Made by a program: the position numbers and the translations under genes. This document shows positions 15,896-24,152 of a DNA stretch of 64,000 nucleotides, piece after piece. The stretch is taken from assembly GCA_966250015.1 (NCBI GenBank), contig CBINFS010000009.1, positions 72,772 to 136,771 of the forward strand, written 5' to 3'. Origin of the DNA: CBINFS01 sp966250015 (lineage in GTDB: Bacteria > Bacteroidota > Rhodothermia > Rhodothermales > DASSAV01). How positions within the stretch are numbered: position 1 is the first letter of the stretch; every line of letters starts with the position of its first letter. A model generated the notes under the pieces. The model was not told where the DNA came from. It ran no database searches and saw only the letters and a list, made by a program, of their open reading frames with translations.

Positions 15896-16953
15896 GTTCA
15901 AGTCCTTCGTCAACCGGTACCGATCCTGTTCGGGCAGCTCACGTCGAGCTTTCGCCAGATAACCTGACCGGCGCCCAGAAAGCAGCCGTTCTACTGATCG
16001 CACTGGGCACCGATGTGGCGTCATCCGTTCTCAAGAATCTGAAGGACGACGAGGTTGAGCACATCAGCATCGAAATCGCGCGGCTGCGCAACGTGTCGAG
16101 CGATACGGTCGAAACGGTGCTGCTCGAGTACCGCGACATGAGCATGGCGCAGGACTACATCGCCCAGGGCGGTGTGAGCTTTGCGCGTGCCGCACTCGAG
16201 GGCGCAGTCGGCCCCAGGCGGGCTGAGGAAATCCTCATGAAGGTGGAAGCCGCAATGGAAGTCTCCGCCTTCCACCTGTTGCAAACGGTAGAGACCAGCC
16301 AGCTCAACAACTTCCTTCAGGCTGAACACCCCCAGACGGTAGCCCTGATCCTGGCCCACATTAACCCGAGAAAAGCGGCGGACATCATTTCGGGCCTGCC
16401 GCAGGAGCAGCAGAACGAGGTGATGTATCGCCTGGCCACCATGGGCAAGACGTCGCCGGAGCTGCTGCGCGACATCGAGGACGTGATTCGCCAGCAAATC
16501 GGTTCCGTCTTCGGCACGGAGCTGAGCGTGGCCGGCGGAATCGAAAAAGTCGCTGAGATCCTCAACAATACGAGCCGATCGGCCGAACGCTCGATCCTCG
16601 ACGCAATCCGTGAGCGCAACAGTGAGCTGGCCGCCGCCATCAAGTCGCTCATGTTCGTCTTCGACGACCTGGTCCACGTGAACGACCGCGACCTGCAACG
16701 CATCCTGGTAGAGGTCGAACAGCGGGATCTGGCGATGGCCCTCAAGGCCACTTCGGAAGAGCTCAAACAGAAGCTCCTCAGCAACGTGTCGGAGCGTGCA
16801 GCGGCGCTCATCCTGGAAGAAATGGACCTCTTGGGTCCCGTCAGAATCAGGGACGTCGAAGAGGCCCAGCGGCGCATCATCGAAGCCGCGCAAATGCTCG
16901 AAGACCAGGAAGAAATCACCCTCTCTCACTCCGGAGAAGACCTCGTGGTTTGA
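15892..16953 (+). CDS. fliG: Flagellar motor switch protein FliG
   Basis: The C-ring protein that meets MotA and generates torque. The 353-aa product starts at the ATG overlapping the fliF stop (ATGA). The domains are complete: N-terminal FliF-binding (LTGAQKAAVLLIALGTDVAS), middle with the EHPQTVALILAH motif that contacts FliM, and C-terminal torque domain (MFVFDDLVHVNDRDLQRIL) with its charged helix, ending EEITLSHSGEDLVV. A longer frame opening at 15859 has no support. Confidence 0.97.
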   Translation: MSSSPSSTGTDPVRAAHVELSPDNLTGAQKAAVLLIALGTDVASSVLKNLKDDEVEHISIEIARLRNVSSDTVETVLLEYRDMSMAQDYIAQGGVSFARAALEGAVGPRRAEEILMKVEAAMEVSAFHLLQTVETSQLNNFLQAEHPQTVALILAHINPRKAADIISGLPQEQQNEVMYRLATMGKTSPELLRDIEDVIRQQIGSVFGTELSVAGGIEKVAEILNNTSRSAERSILDAIRERNSELAAAIKSLMFVFDDLVHVNDRDLQRILVEVEQRDLAMALKATSEELKQKLLSNVSERAAALILEEMDLLGPVRIRDVEEAQRRIIEAAQMLEDQEEITLSHSGEDLVV

Positions 16954-16971
16954 ACCCATTCGTAATCGCCC

Positions 16972-17868
16972 ATGTATTCCAGTAACCGCATAATCCGGAA
17001 AACGGACGTCGTCGCTGCAGGCGAGAGCACCGAGGAAGCTATGGAAAAAGCCTTTTACCCGCTGCGTATTCCTGGGCGCTTCGTTGGGGGAATGGAAGAC
17101 CTCAGGAGAGCGCCTGAGGAACCAACCTATCGCTTCAAAGGCGTACTCTCCGGAGAGTGGGCAACACTCACCGAGACGCCCATCGAGGTAGCTGACCTCG
17201 ACGTCGAGCTGGAAAGTCCGGTTTTCCGGTTGGACGACTCCCAGAGTGAGGAGCCCGAAAGGAAGAATACAACCCCGACTGATCCCGACGAGCTTCGCAG
17301 TCTGTGGGAAGCCGAATGGGAAAGGAAAGCCCTGATCGACCAGGAACAAGCCCGATCCGAAGGTTTCCGGCTGGGGTACGAGGCCGCTCGTGAAGAGTAT
17401 CAACGACAGCTGGAACGAACTAAAGCCGACATCGCCCGCGACCTCGAACGTCTGGAGGCTCAAGTTCGGGATTTTATTGCCCAGACACAGCCTTTGCTCG
17501 TCGAGCTCGCTTTCGAGATCGCCCGCGCGTTACTCGATGCCCCTCTACCCGACGAAATCAGGGACAAGGTAACTCGAGCACTTACCGAAGCCGTCGAGCA
17601 GCTGGCGGGCGCCCCGCTCGAAATTCGGCTCCATCCCGTCGACTATCTTCGCCTGAAAGAGAACGGTATCGTTGGCCAGCTTGAGGCGATGAACGAGCAC
17701 ATCCGGTGGGAATCCGACCCATCGCTGAAGGAGGGCGACTGGATCGTCCAGTCGCCGGCAGCCATGATTCGACGGCTTCAGGACGAGCTCCTTGGATCGC
17801 TTCGCAGCCGCATCGGCCCGCTCAGCGCCGTCCAAAACACACCGAAACCGGCCGACGACGCCGAATAA
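16972..17868 (+). CDS. fliH: Flagellar export ATPase regulator FliH
   Basis: FliH holds the FliI ATPase and links it to the C ring. The 298-aa protein has a variable N-terminus (1-105), a central coiled coil with Glu/Arg-rich sequence (about 110-165) and a conserved C-terminal domain (LVELAFEIARALL, IRLHPVDYLRLKENG, LKEGDWIVQSPAAMI). It is encoded 18 bases after fliG and 6 bases before fliI. Confidence 0.92.
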   Translation: MYSSNRIIRKTDVVAAGESTEEAMEKAFYPLRIPGRFVGGMEDLRRAPEEPTYRFKGVLSGEWATLTETPIEVADLDVELESPVFRLDDSQSEEPERKNTTPTDPDELRSLWEAEWERKALIDQEQARSEGFRLGYEAAREEYQRQLERTKADIARDLERLEAQVRDFIAQTQPLLVELAFEIARALLDAPLPDEIRDKVTRALTEAVEQLAGAPLEIRLHPVDYLRLKENGIVGQLEAMNEHIRWESDPSLKEGDWIVQSPAAMIRRLQDELLGSLRSRIGPLSAVQNTPKPADDAE

Positions 17869-17874
17869 ACCGCG

Positions 17875-19197
17875 ATGAACCACCTCACACACAGCATCGA
17901 ACAGGTGCGCGGGATCAGCCTGCGGTCCCTCCAATTTGGGAGGGTGCAGTCCGTCATTGGACTTCTCGTGGAGGCGAGTGAGCTGCACGCGGCTGTTGGC
18001 GAGCTCTGTCACATTTACGAAGACGAGCATCCGAATGGCAGGCGAATCAAGGCGGAGGTCGTTGGTGTTCGTGGCCGCAACTCGGTCCTGATGCCTCTGG
18101 AGGAGACGGTCGGCCTTCGGTCCGGCTGTCTCGTCGAGCGTTCGGCGCTTCCGCTGACCGTCCGGGTAGGAGATGCGCTGCTCGGCCGGGTCATCGACGC
18201 AAACGGCCGCCCGCTCGACAATAAAGGCCCACTTACGCTAACCGGTCAGCAGCCGGTTCACAACGAACCGCCCTCCCCTCTTCATCGACGCATGATCGAC
18301 ACGCCTCTCCGGACCGGTGTCCGCGCGATCGACGCTTTTCTCACACTCGGACGGGGGCAGCGAATCGGCATTTTCGCCGGTTCAGGTGTGGGTAAGAGCA
18401 CGTTGCTCGGCATGATCGCTAGGGAGGCACAGGCCGACATCAACGTGATAGCCCTCATCGGGGAGCGTGGCCGAGAGGTTCAGGAGTTCATTGCAGATAA
18501 CCTTGGCGAGGAAGGCCTGCGCCGTTCGGTGGTCGTCGCAGTCACCGGCGATCAGGCTGCCATGTCCCGCGTCAAGGGGGCTAGTGTCGCGATGGCGATC
18601 GCCGAATATTTCCGCGACCAGGGAAAGGACGTCCTGTTCATGATGGACTCGGTCACGCGTGTGGCCATGGCTCAACGTGAGATCGGGCTGGCTGTGGGCG
18701 AGCCGCCCACGACGCGAGGGTATACCCCGAGCGTATTTGCCCTGCTGCCCCGTCTGCTCGAAAGGGCCGGTACGGGTGCACGCGGCAGTATCACCGGTAT
18801 CTTCACGGTGCTCGTGGACGGCGACGACATGAACGAGCCCATCGGCGACGCAGTGCGCGGTATCCTCGACGGCCACATCGTGCTCTCACGGAAGCTCGCA
18901 CAGGCAAACCACTTCCCCGCGATCGACGTGTTGCAAAGTGTCAGCCGCGTCATGCCGCGTGTCACGAGTCCCGAGGACCGGAAGATCGCGGCCGACGCCC
19001 GAAATATGCTCGCAATCTACCGAGACGTGGAGGATTTGATTCGAATTGGCGCTTATCAAAAAGGCGGCAATCCAGAAACCGATCGGGCGGTGGCTGTCCA
19101 CGACCGTATCCGGCAATTCTTGCAGCAGGACGTGCACGAAGTTCCGGAAGAAGACGTGTTCGAAAGCCTGAAAATGGCGATATCCATGCAAAAATGA
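17875..19197 (+). CDS. fliI: Flagellum-specific ATPase FliI
   Basis: The export ATPase that helps unfold or deliver substrates, 440 aa. It shows the F1-beta-like pattern: Walker A GIFAGSGVGKSTLL, IALIGERGREVQEFI, Walker B DVLFMMDSVTRVAMAQREIGLA and GEPPTTRGYTPSVFALLPRLLERAG. The end is helical. The spacer after it holds the sigma54-type promoter for fliJ, so fliI may end a first operon segment. Confidence 0.97.
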   Translation: MNHLTHSIEQVRGISLRSLQFGRVQSVIGLLVEASELHAAVGELCHIYEDEHPNGRRIKAEVVGVRGRNSVLMPLEETVGLRSGCLVERSALPLTVRVGDALLGRVIDANGRPLDNKGPLTLTGQQPVHNEPPSPLHRRMIDTPLRTGVRAIDAFLTLGRGQRIGIFAGSGVGKSTLLGMIAREAQADINVIALIGERGREVQEFIADNLGEEGLRRSVVVAVTGDQAAMSRVKGASVAMAIAEYFRDQGKDVLFMMDSVTRVAMAQREIGLAVGEPPTTRGYTPSVFALLPRLLERAGTGARGSITGIFTVLVDGDDMNEPIGDAVRGILDGHIVLSRKLAQANHFPAIDVLQSVSRVMPRVTSPEDRKIAADARNMLAIYRDVEDLIRIGAYQKGGNPETDRAVAVHDRIRQFLQQDVHEVPEEDVFESLKMAISMQK

Positions 19198-19220
19198 GGA
19201 TTAAGGCCTCCAGATCCAAG

Positions 19221-19255
19221 TTGGCGAACGTTTTGCTAGCTAAAAATTTCGCCAA
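19221..19255. repeat. Inverted repeat over the fliJ promoter
   Basis: TTGGCGAA (19221-19228) is repeated inverted as TTCGCCAA (19248-19255) around an AT-rich centre with GCTAGC. It covers the -24 element and the expected transcription start, so it may be an operator or a transcript hairpin. Confidence 0.55.
19222..19236 (+). promoter_or_regulatory. Sigma54-type promoter of fliJ and following genes
   Basis: TGGCGAACGTTTTGC has exact GG-N10-GC spacing with TTTGC at -12. It is about 50 bases before the fliJ ATG and lies in the only sizeable spacer of this operon. Confidence 0.62.
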
Positions 19256-19285
19256 TGGAGGTAGTGATAGAAGTAACGGCAAACA

Positions 19286-19744
19286 ATGAGTTCGAAAAGG
19301 TTTTCGTTTCGCCTTGACAGCGTGCTGAAGCTGCGCAAACACGAGACTGAACGGGCGCGGGACGAGCTTTCCCGGGCCGCTCAAAAGCGACAGAAAAAGG
19401 AAGCCGACATGCTCGAAGCGAAGAAGCACCTGGACGAAGTCTCTCGCATAGAGATCCAGAAGGGGGCAGTAGACCCCGCGAAGCTTCGACAGATGGAGGC
19501 ATACAGGCAGGAAGCAAGGGCCAGACTGGTCCGAGTCCAGCGTGAGCTCGAACGGCTGAAAAACGGAGAGAACGAAGCGAGAGCCAACCTGATTCATCGT
19601 CGACGTGACGAGGAAGCACTCCAGACACTATACGAGCAGCAGAAAGAAGACCATGAACGGGCAGTCGAGCAGTCGGAGGCTGCCTTTCTCGACGAGCAGG
19701 CAATCAACCATCATTTGAGGAAACAGCTCGATCGTAAAGTATGA
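19286..19744 (+). CDS. fliJ: Flagellar export protein FliJ
   Basis: A 152-aa protein that is almost one long antiparallel coiled coil, rich in Lys, Arg and Glu, starting FRLDSVLKLRKHETERARDEL as FliJ does. FliJ sits in the centre of the FliI ring and activates the export gate. The stop overlaps the next start (ATGA), so the following gene is translationally coupled. Confidence 0.88.
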   Translation: MSSKRFSFRLDSVLKLRKHETERARDELSRAAQKRQKKEADMLEAKKHLDEVSRIEIQKGAVDPAKLRQMEAYRQEARARLVRVQRELERLKNGENEARANLIHRRRDEEALQTLYEQQKEDHERAVEQSEAAFLDEQAINHHLRKQLDRKV

Positions 19745-20406
19745 AAAAGGTCGTCGTTGCGATCGTTGTGAGTGCCGTGTCCTTTGCTTCAGGGCTTGGC
19801 GGGCTGTTCTTTGCGCTTCCTTATCTGGCGCCGGAGCGTGTTCAGGAAGCCAGGCAGCAGCTCGACAGCCTGGGTTACGTTTTTGAAGATCCGGATTCAT
19901 TAGCAGCACTGACGAAAGTCCCCGTTCCGGATACCAGCGGGATCCAGCTGGCGAGTACTGACTCAATGGCGATCGGAACAGATAGCCTGTCTGTACAGCC
20001 GTCACCGGTTGCAGGTGAAAAAGAAGCCGTCGTCGACTCGACCGCCATCTTTCGACGCCTGCTGGCGAGTGTACGGGAAGAGAATAAAGGCCTCAAAAGC
20101 CGGCTGGAGGATCTCCAGCGTCAGGTCGATTCTTTGCAGGCGCGGCAGGTCAAGGCGTCGGATGTAGCATCAACCCTGACAAAGCTGGAAGACCGGGAGC
20201 TATCGAATATCGTGCAGCAGCTCGATCTGGAACTGGTGAATCTGCTTTACCAGCATGCTTCACCAAAAAATCAGTCGCGTCTTTTGGCTGCGATGCCGGC
20301 TGATCGGGCAGCGCGGCTCGTTCGAAACCTAATAAAACCCGGTTCGGTCTCTGAACCACCTCGGGAAGCCGGTCCACCGGTATCTGAAGCCAGCGGTACA
20401 AAGTAG
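19741..20406 (+). CDS. MotE/FlbB-like flagellar protein (MgtE N-like domain)
   Basis: A 221-aa membrane-anchored protein. An N-terminal hydrophobic helix (about 5-28) serves as signal anchor. An acidic Ser/Thr-rich linker follows, then a coiled coil at about 110-140 (REENKGLKSRLEDLQRQVDSL). The final domain, about 145-195, resembles the MgtE N-terminal fold (LTKLEDRELSNIVQQLD, RLLAAMPADRAARLVRNL). MotE and FlbB proteins share this build and support motor stability from the periplasm. The gene overlaps fliJ and precedes fliK. The family call rests on architecture rather than close similarity. Confidence 0.72.
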   Translation: MKKVVVAIVVSAVSFASGLGGLFFALPYLAPERVQEARQQLDSLGYVFEDPDSLAALTKVPVPDTSGIQLASTDSMAIGTDSLSVQPSPVAGEKEAVVDSTAIFRRLLASVREENKGLKSRLEDLQRQVDSLQARQVKASDVASTLTKLEDRELSNIVQQLDLELVNLLYQHASPKNQSRLLAAMPADRAARLVRNLIKPGSVSEPPREAGPPVSEASGTK

Positions 20407-20481
20407 CACCTGAATAATAGACGACACCCATACCAAGCCACAGAGCCGGAGCCAATAACCGGCACATTCTGCACAGGTACC

Positions 20482-22893
20482 ATGCAACTGGTCACCCTAT
20501 TTACAAGGATCTTCAAATCCGATAGACACTCCGGCAACCAACACCGGGCAACTGGAGAAGCCGCAGAGGGAAATGCGGACTTTGCAGCTTTGCTTGCAAG
20601 CCTGAAGGAGACCTGTGCTTCCATCGACGCACCAGAGGGCGAACTCACACCCGGTCAAGCACCCGTCGCCGGTGAAATCAATACTCCGAAAAAGGTCGAG
20701 ACCACGGAGTCTGCGGCTCTGGAGACCCAGCCGGCTGAACCGGATACCTCATTGATCGAATCAGAGACATCACCTCAGGTTCAGCAAACACCCTACGTCG
20801 CGCCCGCGATCAGAGAGCTAACCATCGAAGAATTACCCGAGAACGCTCCTGCTACTACTGCTGCTATTAAATCAGAAAGTACTGCATCCAGGGAGGCGCG
20901 CGCACCGATACCTGCCGACCAAGGGAGTGTGGACGTAGCTCTACGGAAAGAGAACCAGGTGGCGGAGGATAAGCAGGCTGATCAAACGACAACGCCTCCC
21001 CGGTCCTCCAGGCGCACCGCCCCGAACATTTTACGACACGACAAAAATGGCCTACCGGAAGGTAAGCAGCAGGTCACCGGCAATCGACCACTCGTACCGC
21101 GGGAGGCGGATAAATCCGAACCGGTTTCTCGACCCCAACCTGGATTGGAAGATCAAACGGTGAAGACCGGTCCAGCCGTACGGCAGGCCGTACCTGCTCA
21201 CGTCAAGGCCGAGGCAGCTGAATCTCCGTCGAATGCTCCGGTCATGGGCGCCGATGCGAAGAAAGATACACCATCACCGTCGACGCACGGAGTACCACGT
21301 TGGGAAAAGGCTGCAACGGTAATCGACACGCCGGCCAGTACCGAACGGAGCTCGGCAAAACACCCCGCAGCCCCGCAAACTGTAGCCAAAGAGCATGCCC
21401 CGGTTGCGCCCGTCCGAGAAGTGGCTCAAGAGAACAAAACTACCAAGCCGGCTGCTCGCGTAACTCCCGTGAGTCATGACATACCGGAACAGGAACCGCC
21501 GCGAGTGGCCGAGCGCGAGAATCAAAAGCCAAATCTGCGACCCGACGTTCCGCAACCGGAATTGAGGAAAGGGTACAATCAAGAGGCTGAGCGGACAGCT
21601 CAACGTATCGAAGCTCCAAAACCGGAAATCACGCGTCGAAATCAGCACGAAGCTCAAGGGCAAAATCAGCGTATCGAAGCGCCGGAGCAGGAGGTAAAGC
21701 CTTCGGGCGAGTCGGCGCCCCGGATGTCCCAAACCCGTCCTGCCGTTTCAGAACCGGAGGTCGTGACGGTCGAAGAACCGAAGCTTCAAACCCTGACGGT
21801 ACTCCAGTCCGAGCCGGCAAGGCAGACCCGTCCCGAGATAGCTCCCGAAGCCGAAAAAGCTCGTCCGCAGCCGGATCGTACCATAGAAAAAGCTCCGGAA
21901 GTGGAAATCGAGAAACCGGCTCGCTCGACCGATGACCATGAAGTTTCGAGCAGGCCTACGAATGTGCAGAATCCTGTACCCGAAAAGCCTCAGAAAATAG
22001 AAACCGTGAAGGGCCAGGCAACACCTGCCCTGCCCGACGAGCAGTTGCCCTTCACTCCGGAGAAACCTGCCGCCGACGAACACAGACCGGAAAAACCGGC
22101 GCTCCCCGGTCAAATCGCGACGGATCAGGTTAGTGAATTACCTGCCAAAGAAACACGGCGGGCAGCTCCACCGGTCGCGAAAGAGCCAGTCAGATCGGAG
22201 AAAGAGAGCCCTCGAGAGATTAACACTCACCAGCGAGCAGAAGCGAAGACTCAGCCCGTGTCTTCTGAGAATGCAAACACAGGTACCACCAGTGACTTCG
22301 GTGAGAAACCGCAGGAATTTTCGTTTGACGTCGAGCAGCCTGATTCGTCCACCGATTCATCACTCACACAGGACGTGAAGGGGGACGAAAATCGCGGGGT
22401 TTCGGAAAGCTCACCGAATACTGGGTCATCCACGGCTGCACGTTCCCACGAAGCAAGCCGCCCGGCTGCGATGGTTCATCGGGGACAGGCGATGGGCGAG
22501 TGGATTCGAAGCCTCCTTCAGAAAAACGTCGGCCAGGCGACCATCCGAAACGGATGGAACGTGCTCGAGATCAAGCTGGAAGGCGACGACGGCTCGGTAA
22601 CGATCAGGACCCGTCGCGAGGAAGACCGAATGGCCGTTGCAGTCGGTTTCACCGATCCACAGCTTCGAGCCATCGCGCAGGCGAACATGGCTGAGCTGAA
22701 AGAAGTCCTGCAGGCACATTTTGCGAGCGACGTCGACTTCTCCCTATCGGGTGATGGTTCCGATGGACAAAACCCGCGTGAACAGTCGTCAGGCGCTGCC
22801 CATTCAGGGCCTTCGCAGGAAACCACAGGACGATCGGAAGCCAGGAGAGCCCGTGTCGCCCTCCCGGGCAGCTCTCGGGAGTGGATCGGTTAA
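20482..22893 (+). CDS. fliK: Flagellar hook-length control protein FliK
   Basis: An exported ruler that sets hook length and switches export specificity. The 803-aa product is long for the family (often 400-500). Residues about 60-650 are a low-complexity, Pro/Glu/Ala-rich disordered stretch with loosely repeated units such as QRIEAPKPE and QRIEAPEQE. The C-terminal switch domain is at about 665-755 (MGEWIRSLL, NGWNVLEIKLEGDDGSVTIR, TDPQLRAIAQANMAELKEVLQ). Position before flgD and flgE fits. A tail rich in Ser and Gly follows the domain. Confidence 0.88.
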   Translation: MQLVTLFTRIFKSDRHSGNQHRATGEAAEGNADFAALLASLKETCASIDAPEGELTPGQAPVAGEINTPKKVETTESAALETQPAEPDTSLIESETSPQVQQTPYVAPAIRELTIEELPENAPATTAAIKSESTASREARAPIPADQGSVDVALRKENQVAEDKQADQTTTPPRSSRRTAPNILRHDKNGLPEGKQQVTGNRPLVPREADKSEPVSRPQPGLEDQTVKTGPAVRQAVPAHVKAEAAESPSNAPVMGADAKKDTPSPSTHGVPRWEKAATVIDTPASTERSSAKHPAAPQTVAKEHAPVAPVREVAQENKTTKPAARVTPVSHDIPEQEPPRVAERENQKPNLRPDVPQPELRKGYNQEAERTAQRIEAPKPEITRRNQHEAQGQNQRIEAPEQEVKPSGESAPRMSQTRPAVSEPEVVTVEEPKLQTLTVLQSEPARQTRPEIAPEAEKARPQPDRTIEKAPEVEIEKPARSTDDHEVSSRPTNVQNPVPEKPQKIETVKGQATPALPDEQLPFTPEKPAADEHRPEKPALPGQIATDQVSELPAKETRRAAPPVAKEPVRSEKESPREINTHQRAEAKTQPVSSENANTGTTSDFGEKPQEFSFDVEQPDSSTDSSLTQDVKGDENRGVSESSPNTGSSTAARSHEASRPAAMVHRGQAMGEWIRSLLQKNVGQATIRNGWNVLEIKLEGDDGSVTIRTRREEDRMAVAVGFTDPQLRAIAQANMAELKEVLQAHFASDVDFSLSGDGSDGQNPREQSSGAAHSGPSQETTGRSEARRARVALPGSSREWIG

Positions 22894-22932
22894 CAGGGTC
22901 AGGGATTATCGGCAAACGAAACGGACGTCATC

Positions 22933-23619
22933 ATGGATATCGATAGCGTCATTGCAGCGACCAGCCCGGCAATAGAAAAGACGAAGACCAAGGAAAATGG
23001 GTCGAGTACGCTGGGAAAGGACGAGTTCCTCCGGCTGCTGGTCGCGCAGCTCAGCAACCAGGACCCGCTCAATCCGATGGACGGGCAGGAGTTTGCCGCG
23101 CAGCTCGCGCAGTTCAGCTCGGTCGAGCAGCTCATCAACATCAACGAAACGCTGGGCATCCAGGGATCGATGCAGCAGTTGCTCGCACAGAGCATCAGCA
23201 ACTCGTCTGCTGCCGGATTGATCGGGAAGATGATAGAGGCCGAAGGAAGCAAGGTAGCGGTTGGTGCCGAGGGAGACGTTCCGATCCGGTTCGAGCTTGC
23301 CGATGCCGCATCCGAGGTAAAGATAACCATTGAGGACGGCGCAGGGACCGTCGTTCGCACGATCGATCTCCAGAACCTCGGCAAGGGCGAGCAATCGTTC
23401 ACGTGGGACGGCATGAAGAGTACCGGCGGTAGGGTGCCCTCGGGCAACTACGTCATCAAAATCACCGCGACGGGCACGGACGGCAAGTCGATCGATGCCA
23501 CGACCATTGCAAGAGGCCGCGTCGACCGGGTCAGCTTCGGGCAGGACGGGGCGACGCTCTGGATCGGCGACGTGTCGGTCCCGCTTAGCTCGGTTCGTAG
23601 TGTATCAGACTTTGAATAG
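22933..23619 (+). CDS. flgD: Hook assembly (cap) protein FlgD
   Basis: The scaffold at the growing hook tip. The 228-aa protein has the N-terminal signature LGKDEFLRLLVAQLSNQDPLNPMDG and FAAQLAQFSSVEQL, followed by the Ig-like/Tudor C-terminal half (FTWDGMKSTGGRVPSGNYVIKI). It is followed after 33 bases by the TIGR02530-like gene and then flgE. Confidence 0.96.
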   Translation: MDIDSVIAATSPAIEKTKTKENGSSTLGKDEFLRLLVAQLSNQDPLNPMDGQEFAAQLAQFSSVEQLININETLGIQGSMQQLLAQSISNSSAAGLIGKMIEAEGSKVAVGAEGDVPIRFELADAASEVKITIEDGAGTVVRTIDLQNLGKGEQSFTWDGMKSTGGRVPSGNYVIKITATGTDGKSIDATTIARGRVDRVSFGQDGATLWIGDVSVPLSSVRSVSDFE

Positions 23620-23652
23620 GCCCCCAGTTTATTAACCAAACCCTATAACACC

Positions 23653-24057
23653 ATGAACATACGCCAGCTATCTGGCCGTGTCGAACAGGCGCCGGAGGTA
23701 CAGTCGCGGGCGTCACCGCAGGGTGTACCGTCGAAGGCCAGAAACGGGCCGACGTTTGCCGAGGTGCTCCGCAGGAGCCGCGCGCAGCTCGACCGGCCAG
23801 GGGACGAGATCAAGATCTCCACGCACGCACAACAACGGATCGCACAGCGATCGATCGCGTTCGGCGACGACGAAAAATCGAACATGCTGGATGCGATGAG
23901 GCTGCTGGAGGAAAAAGGCGCCGCCGACGCCCTGCTCTTGCGTGACGACGCCGCTTTCATCGTGAACGTCCCCACACGAACCGTCGTCACGGCTCTGGGA
24001 CGTGACGAGCTCCAGCAGAGAGTTTTCACCCAGATTGACAGTGCTTATTTGCTCTAA
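23653..24057 (+). CDS. TIGR02530-like flagellar operon protein
   Basis: A 134-aa cytoplasmic protein between flgD and flgE, exactly where TIGR02530-type proteins are found in other bacteria. The conserved core is ISTHAQQRIAQRSI (residues about 55-68), a helix, then LLEEKGAADALLLRDDAAFIV and the end VPTRTVVTALGRDEL. The molecular role of the family is not known to me. Confidence 0.82.
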   Translation: MNIRQLSGRVEQAPEVQSRASPQGVPSKARNGPTFAEVLRRSRAQLDRPGDEIKISTHAQQRIAQRSIAFGDDEKSNMLDAMRLLEEKGAADALLLRDDAAFIVNVPTRTVVTALGRDELQQRVFTQIDSAYLL

Positions 24058-24152
24058 CTACCCTTACACACACGGCGGGACCCACAAAAAACGGGGCGCC
24101 GGACCGCAGCAGACCGACCGAAGCTGCGGAAAAAACACATGAGGATAGACCT

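Noticed and set aside
16021..17463. A 480-aa minus-strand frame opposite fliG and fliH
   Set aside because: It lies fully antisense to two certain genes and has unusual composition.
20449..20481. A sigma54 promoter before fliK
   Set aside because: GGCACATTCTGCA has only eight bases between GG and GC, where ten are required.
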